A stretch of DNA of 6,360 nucleotides, from assembly GCA_013821025.1 (NCBI GenBank), contig JACDHN010000165.1, positions 1 through 6,360 of the forward strand, given 5' to 3'. Each line of letters opens with the position of its first letter. The stretch's first letter is position 1. Under the pieces are notes generated by a model. The model was not told the DNA's origin. It did no database searches and saw nothing but the letters and a program-made list of their open reading frames with translations. Origin of the DNA: Acidimicrobiia bacterium (GTDB taxonomy: Bacteria > Actinomycetota > Acidimicrobiia > Acidimicrobiales > Ilumatobacteraceae). This document shows positions 5,049-6,360 of this stretch, one piece after another. Position numbers and translations under genes: made by a program.

Positions 5049-5609
5049 TGTCCCCGTGGGCCTCTTCCATCCAACGAGTCCACAGCGCGTCGACCGCTGC
5101 CGGATCACCGAGATGCTCGCCGAGGGTGGTGTGCAAGTCGTCGTCGCTGATCTGGTCGAAGGCCGTGCTGCTCGACCACCGCGGCCAAAGCCGTCGTCAC
5201 CTGCTCGACGCCGAATAGCGCTTCCAGCTCACGGTTGAGCCCTGGCGCCTTGCCGTACACGACGGCGCCGTACTGCGTGGAAGAGTCGAACTCATCCGAG
5301 GGTTGATTCGCAAGGGTGTCCTCCACCCCGAGCAGTGAGCGCAGCTGGCTGTACGTCGCCACGGTATGGATCCGTCGAGGTCGACGGCGTATCGGGCTGA
5401 GGGAACGTCAAATCGGGCGGTAGGCCGATGTCGGTCGAGCGCGTCCGGTCACCGGTATCAGGATCGTCGTCGTCGGGCGGGGCGATGACGGAGTTGGCGG
5501 TCGCGTGCGTCGTGGAGGCGCCAGAGGTAGCGGCGCCGAAATCCGATCCGCACGCTACGAGCGCGGGAGTGGCGACAGCCAAGACGGCGAGGATGCGGTG
5601 TGCCTTCAT
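5038..5609 (-). pseudogene. broken lipoprotein gene with C-terminal M1 metallopeptidase-like remnant
   Basis: The ATG at 5609 opens a clear lipoprotein signal: MKAHR, a hydrophobic stretch, and lipobox LVAC with Cys20. A Ser/Thr/Asp/Pro-rich linker (about residues 21-80, including APPDDDDPDTGD) follows. Near 5362 the sense moves to another frame: QLRSLLGVEDTL, then FDSSTQYGAVVYGKAP and LNRELEALFGVEQVTTALAAVVEQH, which look like the C-terminal domain of an M1-type (gluzincin) peptidase. A single extra base in the CC at 5163-5164 shifts the frame again. The continuation, AFDQISDDDLHTTLGEHL and then VDALWTRWMEEAHGDIAT, ends at a TGA (5038-5040). The zinc-binding HExxH core is missing altogether, so a large internal piece is gone. 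It lies 31 bp downstream of the LppX-like gene on the same strand, hence probably once cotranscribed. The lipoprotein signal is firm and the M1 link moderate. Undisrupted frame A would give a 105-residue secreted lipoprotein ending at 5292. Confidence 0.6.
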
Positions 5610-5640
5610 GCCAGTTCGTAGCGCCCACGGCACGTCGGGT

Positions 5641-6360
5641 TCACGAAGGGACGGTGATCTCCAGCGGCTGGCCGATCTCGTCGAGCACGATGTCGACCCG
5701 AAGGTCGAGGGTGGCGTCGGAGATGTCCTCGATCTCGGCCGGCCCGGAAGAGGACAATCGCAGCCGCCTCACGGACCCGTCGTCGGCGATCCACACCTCG
5801 GCGATGCTGGTGCCCGTCGGTGCCCCGAGGCTTCCGGCCGCGAGGTCGAAGCGAAGATACCGCACCGTGACACCTCCGAGCTCGGTCAAGCCGAGGTCGG
5901 CGACCTCGCCATCGGCCAACTCGGGTAGCCGTCCGAGCACGTCGGGCCTGACCACCAGCTGGGTGAACAGGCCCGCATCATCGGGATCCGGCGGACCGGT
6001 CTGCGTAAATGGCTCACCGTTGTCGGACTCGTACTCCACGCCGTCGACCACGACCACCTCTGAGGTGGTGCGCTGAGGTCGGGCCAGCGGGGGACCGGAG
6101 ACACCCTCGAACTCGACGAAGAACCGGTAATCGGCGCTGTCGTCACCGAACACGACCGCACTCTCGCCGCTGAGATCGATGCCGACCTGCAGGCGGGTGT
6201 CAGGCTGGCCGAGGACGGCACCATCAAACGCTACGGTGCCCTTGCCTTCCACGTCGAACGTGGCGGTCCCGGCCCCCACCATGGAAAGCGAGGCGCTGCG
6301 CAGGGCCTGACGAGCCTGAACATTCAGCGGATTGGAGCCTGCGGTGGCGGTCGCAGGAGA
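5641..6360 (-). CDS. LppX/LprG-like (LolA-fold) lipoprotein, 5' end outside the window
   Basis: The frame is open from the TGA at 5641-5643 to the window edge at 6360, giving 239 visible residues and no stop. The Met codon at 6282 is therefore internal and not the start. The visible part begins around NVQARQALRSASLS and continues with alternating beta strands: GAGTATFDVEGKGTVAFDG, ADYRFFVEFEG, SEVVVVDGVEYESDNGEPF, VRYLRFDLAAG, then AEVWIADDGSVRRLRLSSSG and a final LRVDIVLDEIGQPLEITVPS. This order, with a prompted 'VDGVEY' and a closing 'EVW..DDG.VRR' hairpin, resembles the LppX/LprAFG group of actinobacterial lipoproteins, half-barrels that carry lipids or glycolipids through the envelope. 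The signal peptide and lipobox would lie beyond the edge and are not seen. It is followed 31 bp later by the broken lipoprotein gene on the same strand. Family assignment is by pattern and moderate; ligand unknown. Confidence 0.7.
   Translation of the reverse strand, partial: SPATATAGSNPLNVQARQALRSASLSMVGAGTATFDVEGKGTVAFDGAVLGQPDTRLQVGIDLSGESAVVFGDDSADYRFFVEFEGVSGPPLARPQRTTSEVVVVDGVEYESDNGEPFTQTGPPDPDDAGLFTQLVVRPDVLGRLPELADGEVADLGLTELGGVTVRYLRFDLAAGSLGAPTGTSIAEVWIADDGSVRRLRLSSSGPAEIEDISDATLDLRVDIVLDEIGQPLEITVPS

Noticed and set aside
4439..5083. A 214-codon open frame on the minus strand opposite dcd
   Set aside because: It is a mirror of the dcd coding strand with no recognisable domain; dcd itself is unmistakable.
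5428..6076. Two plus-strand open frames of about 160 codons near the right end
   Set aside because: They are antisense to the lipoprotein genes, which have a lipobox in one case and a coherent beta-strand pattern in the other.
6280..6282. ATG at 6282 as the start of the LppX-like gene
   Set aside because: The frame stays open for 26 further codons to the window edge with sequence fitting the same domain, and a lipoprotein would need an upstream signal peptide.
1..6360. A defence system, CRISPR array, transposon or toxin-antitoxin pair
   Set aside because: I looked for direct-repeat arrays, transposase or integrase motifs, terminal inverted repeats, and paired small genes on both strands and found none.

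Overview
The window is GC-rich DNA, strongly so at third codon positions, from what looks like an actinobacterium. The dCTP deaminase resembles the mycobacterial/actinobacterial form. The mix of a YceI protein, an FMN reductase, a TetR regulator, a carboxymuconolactone decarboxylase (CMD) protein and LppX-like lipoproteins would suit an Acidimicrobiia-type genome. That placement is an inference from protein flavour and was not tested. I see no phage genes, transposase, CRISPR array or integration site.

Layout from left to right. (1) 182-1096 (+) is an arylamine N-acetyltransferase with a complete Cys-His-Asp triad. (2) It converges on a minus-strand pair, a YceI-like lipocalin (1765-2313) followed 2 nt later by an NAD(P)H-dependent FMN reductase (1205-1762). 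A TetR regulator (2445-3089, +) is divergent to the pair. The 131-bp gap holds a TTGACA -35 for the pair and two 17-bp half-conserved operators in opposite orientation, so a locally repressed two-gene redox or ligand-response operon is the simplest reading. (3) Straight after the TetR stop lies the C-terminal remnant of a RibD_C/DHFR-like reductase. (4) 3397-3858 (+) is an AhpD-like CMD protein. It is preceded by a sequence close to the promoter known for ECF41 sigma factors, which typically control such genes. (5) 3939-4309 (+) is a ruin of a YcaQ-like winged-helix DNA glycosylase: three conserved islands in three frames. (6) A tRNA-Gly(CCC) on the minus strand and dcd on the plus strand diverge from a 38-bp spacer built around a perfect 5+3+5 palindrome. 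(7) The right end is a minus-strand lipoprotein pair: an LppX/LprG-like protein whose 5' end is outside the window, then a broken gene. That gene has an intact lipoprotein signal joined out of frame to the C-terminal end of an apparent M1-type metallopeptidase, with a further frameshift.

The intact genes point to housekeeping (dcd, tRNA) plus accessory redox and detoxification functions (acetyltransferase, FMN reductase, AhpD-like protein). The most distinctive features are two well-defined regulatory regions (the TetR double operator and the ECF41-like promoter) and three separate gene remnants within about 2.5 kb. Two of these remnants kept their ends and lost their middles. I do not see a clearly new multi-gene system here.
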